From assembly GCF_932526225.1 (NCBI RefSeq), contig NC_064041.1, positions 16,181,888 through 16,245,887 on the forward strand: a stretch of DNA of 64,000 bases. The letters run 5' to 3'. Below are positions 42,301 through 45,300 of this stretch, piece after piece. Both the position numbers and the translations under genes were made by a program. This stretch comes from Nematostella vectensis (Eukaryota > Cnidaria > Anthozoa > Actiniaria > Edwardsiidae). The notes below the pieces were generated by a model. The model had not been told where the DNA came from. It searched no databases and was given only the letters and a program-made list of their open reading frames with translations. Within the stretch, counting starts at the first letter, position 1; each line of letters begins with the position of its first letter.

Positions 42301-45300
42301 CGGCTTGCATCCATCCTTGTCTAGCGGTGAGCACTCTTTAGTGCACCGCGTGAAAGACGCCCTGATGGTCCGCTTGCACGAGTGTGTCGCTAGAGGAAAA
42401 CGGAGAAAGGGGCGTAAAAATATACTGGGGCCTTGATAGATGTACTTAGTGTGTCGCTAGAGTAACACGGAGAAAGGGGTGTAATAATATACTAGGGCCA
42501 GGATAGATGTACTTAGTGTGTCGCTAGAGGAAAGCGGAGAAAGGGGCGTAAAAATATACTAGGGCCTTGATAGATGTACTTAGTGTGTCGCTAGAGGAAA
42601 ACGGAGAAAGGGGCGTAATAATATACTAGGGCCTGGATAGATGTACTTAGTGTGTCGCTAGAGGAAAACGGAGAAAGGGGCTTAAAAATATACTAGGGCC
42701 TTGATAGATGTACTTAGTGTGTCGCTAGAGGAAAACGAAGAAAGGGGTGTAAAAATATTCTAGGGCATTGATAGATGTACTTAGTGTGTCGCTAGAGGAA
42801 CACGGAGATAGGGACGTAATAATATACTAGGGCCAGGATAGATGTACTTAGTGTGTCGCTAGAGGAACACGGAGAAAGGGACGTTATAATATACTATAAT
42901 AATATACTGGGGGCAGGATTGATGTACTTAGTGTGTCGCTAGAGGAAAACGGAGAAAGGGGCGTAAAAATATACTGGGGCCAGGATAGATGTACTTAGTG
43001 TTTCGCTAGAGGAAAACGGAGAAAAGGGGTTAAAAATATACTAGGGCCAGGATAGTTGTACTTAGTGTGTCGCTAGAGGAACACGGAGAAAGGGACGTTA
43101 TAATATACTACAAAAATATACTGGGGGCAGGATAGATGTACTTAGTGTGTCGCTAGAGGAAAACGGAGAAAGGGGCGTAAAAATATACTGGGGCCAGGAT
43201 AGATGTACTTAGTGTGTCGCTAGAGGAACACGGAGAAAGGGGCGTAATAATATACTAGGGCCTTGATAGATGTACTTAGTGTGTCGCTAGAGGAAAACGG
43301 AGAAAGGGACGTAATAATATACTAGGGCCTGGATAGATGTACTTAGTGTGTCGCTAGAGGAAAACGGAGAAAGGGGCGTAATAATATACTGGGGCCTTGA
43401 TAGATGTACTTAGTGTGTCGCTAGAGGAACACGGAGAAAGGGGCGTAATAATATACTGGGGCCTTGATAGATGTACTTAGTGTGTCGCTAGAGGAAAACG
43501 GAGAAAGGGACGTAATAATATACTAGGGCCTGGATAGATGTACTTAGTGTGTTGATAGTTGTACTTATGAAATGTATACCTTAATTATTTTAAGGGTTAC
43601 AAAATGTGAGAATGAAGCCATATAAAATAATGTGTAATGTATATACAAATATAAATTAATGAGGCAAAAGAACCACTTTAGTAAATTGTCAAGTAACCGA
43701 ACCTCTTAAATAATAGATCTCTTCCGTACGATAGGACCATAATAAATATTCACCAAGTAATATTATTACGAGGCAAATTGATATTATTCAAAATAATGCT
43801 TACATAGATAGAGAGTAGATGGGATACATACGTATACACTCGAATGGGAACTTTGTCCATTTGCCGCTGACACATAACCATTTCGGCGTGCCTTTCTCCT
43901 TCTGCTTGAAGCCCTCCTTGCAGGCCAAGGTGATAGACTCGCCGGTTTGATAATATCGGTTCGGGCTCTCTGGATACTTGATGCGCGCCCCGAAAGGTAG
44001 CTCCTGTAGCACCTTACAAACTTGCACTGAAACCGAGATAGACGAATGCCATCTATCAGCTGTGTCGCGTGACTGTCACGCGCTATGTTACTGAAAACAC
44101 ACCTCCTTCCTTACATTGCGTTATATGTATTATATTACTGTCAAGTTCTGCTTTCAAACTTCTGTTGCGTTACTGACTGAATATCTGTAACGCTCCTTAC
44201 CCCTCTACGCCATTTTCGTTACAAAACTGTGTTGTGTTACCGTTGTGACCGTAGCGCATTCTACTAACTGCAATGTTGGTCACGGTCTTCCCCACTACGC
44301 CTTTGCGTTACACCACTGTAATTTGTTACCGTCGCGCGTTGCGTTACTTACTGCATGCTGGTAATATTCCTGTCCACTCTCCCTTGTGTTACCGTGACCT
44401 GTTGCGTTACTGAATGTCCCCCCCACCCTATCTTTGCGTTACACCACTGTGATTTGTTACCGTCACGCGTTGCGTTACTTACTGCATGTTGGTAACGCTC
44501 CTCCCCACTCCCCCTTAGCAGTGCATCTCTTGGTGACGGTGCCGATGACCGTGAAGCCTTCATTACACGTGTACGTGACATTATCATTAAATCCAGTTCC
44601 TGTTAATTTGTACTCCGCGTTCCTTACATCTCGGGGCTGCCCACAAGATAGACCTGAAACAGACTTTAAGCTCAAATTACATCCAAACGGACCATTTCTG
44701 CAATGCAGTGGCTATATACCATACATGTATTCTATATTTGTATTTGTTGATAGCGGGCAAGCAAATCTGAGTTGAGCTGTCGGGCATATAGTCACAGCGT
44801 TTCTGCAAACCATATGAAAGACAACAATAAAAGCAGCTTTTTAAAGCTTTTAATAGCAGTATTACATCCACATGGGTCATTTCGGGCTAGGAAAATACCA
44901 GTTTTACAAAAAAAAATGTTATATTGCAAAGCGCTACCGTGGCTACCAATACAACGTGTTTAGTCCATGATTGGGCCAGATTCGCGTTTTGATTGATACG
45001 AGGAGTATTCCTTATTGCTTTCCTTTGTGTGTGCAATGTGCATTTGTTTGACTCGCTGGTTGGCTAGTCAATCAGCACTTTTTTCGCATTCTCATTGATA
45101 TCGAATTGTTTTTACTTTACAAAACAGACCCGGTTGCCACATACTAAGGGGCCTTATTGGGGCTTAGCAGCAAGCTTTAGTTTTACCAATAATTCAGCGC
45201 CTCTATATATTTACTTAAAATCTTTTGACTCACCTTTTGGAACACAACTATAGCCACAACCTCCATCGCATAAACAATCGTTACCGGCAGGTTGCGGGCA

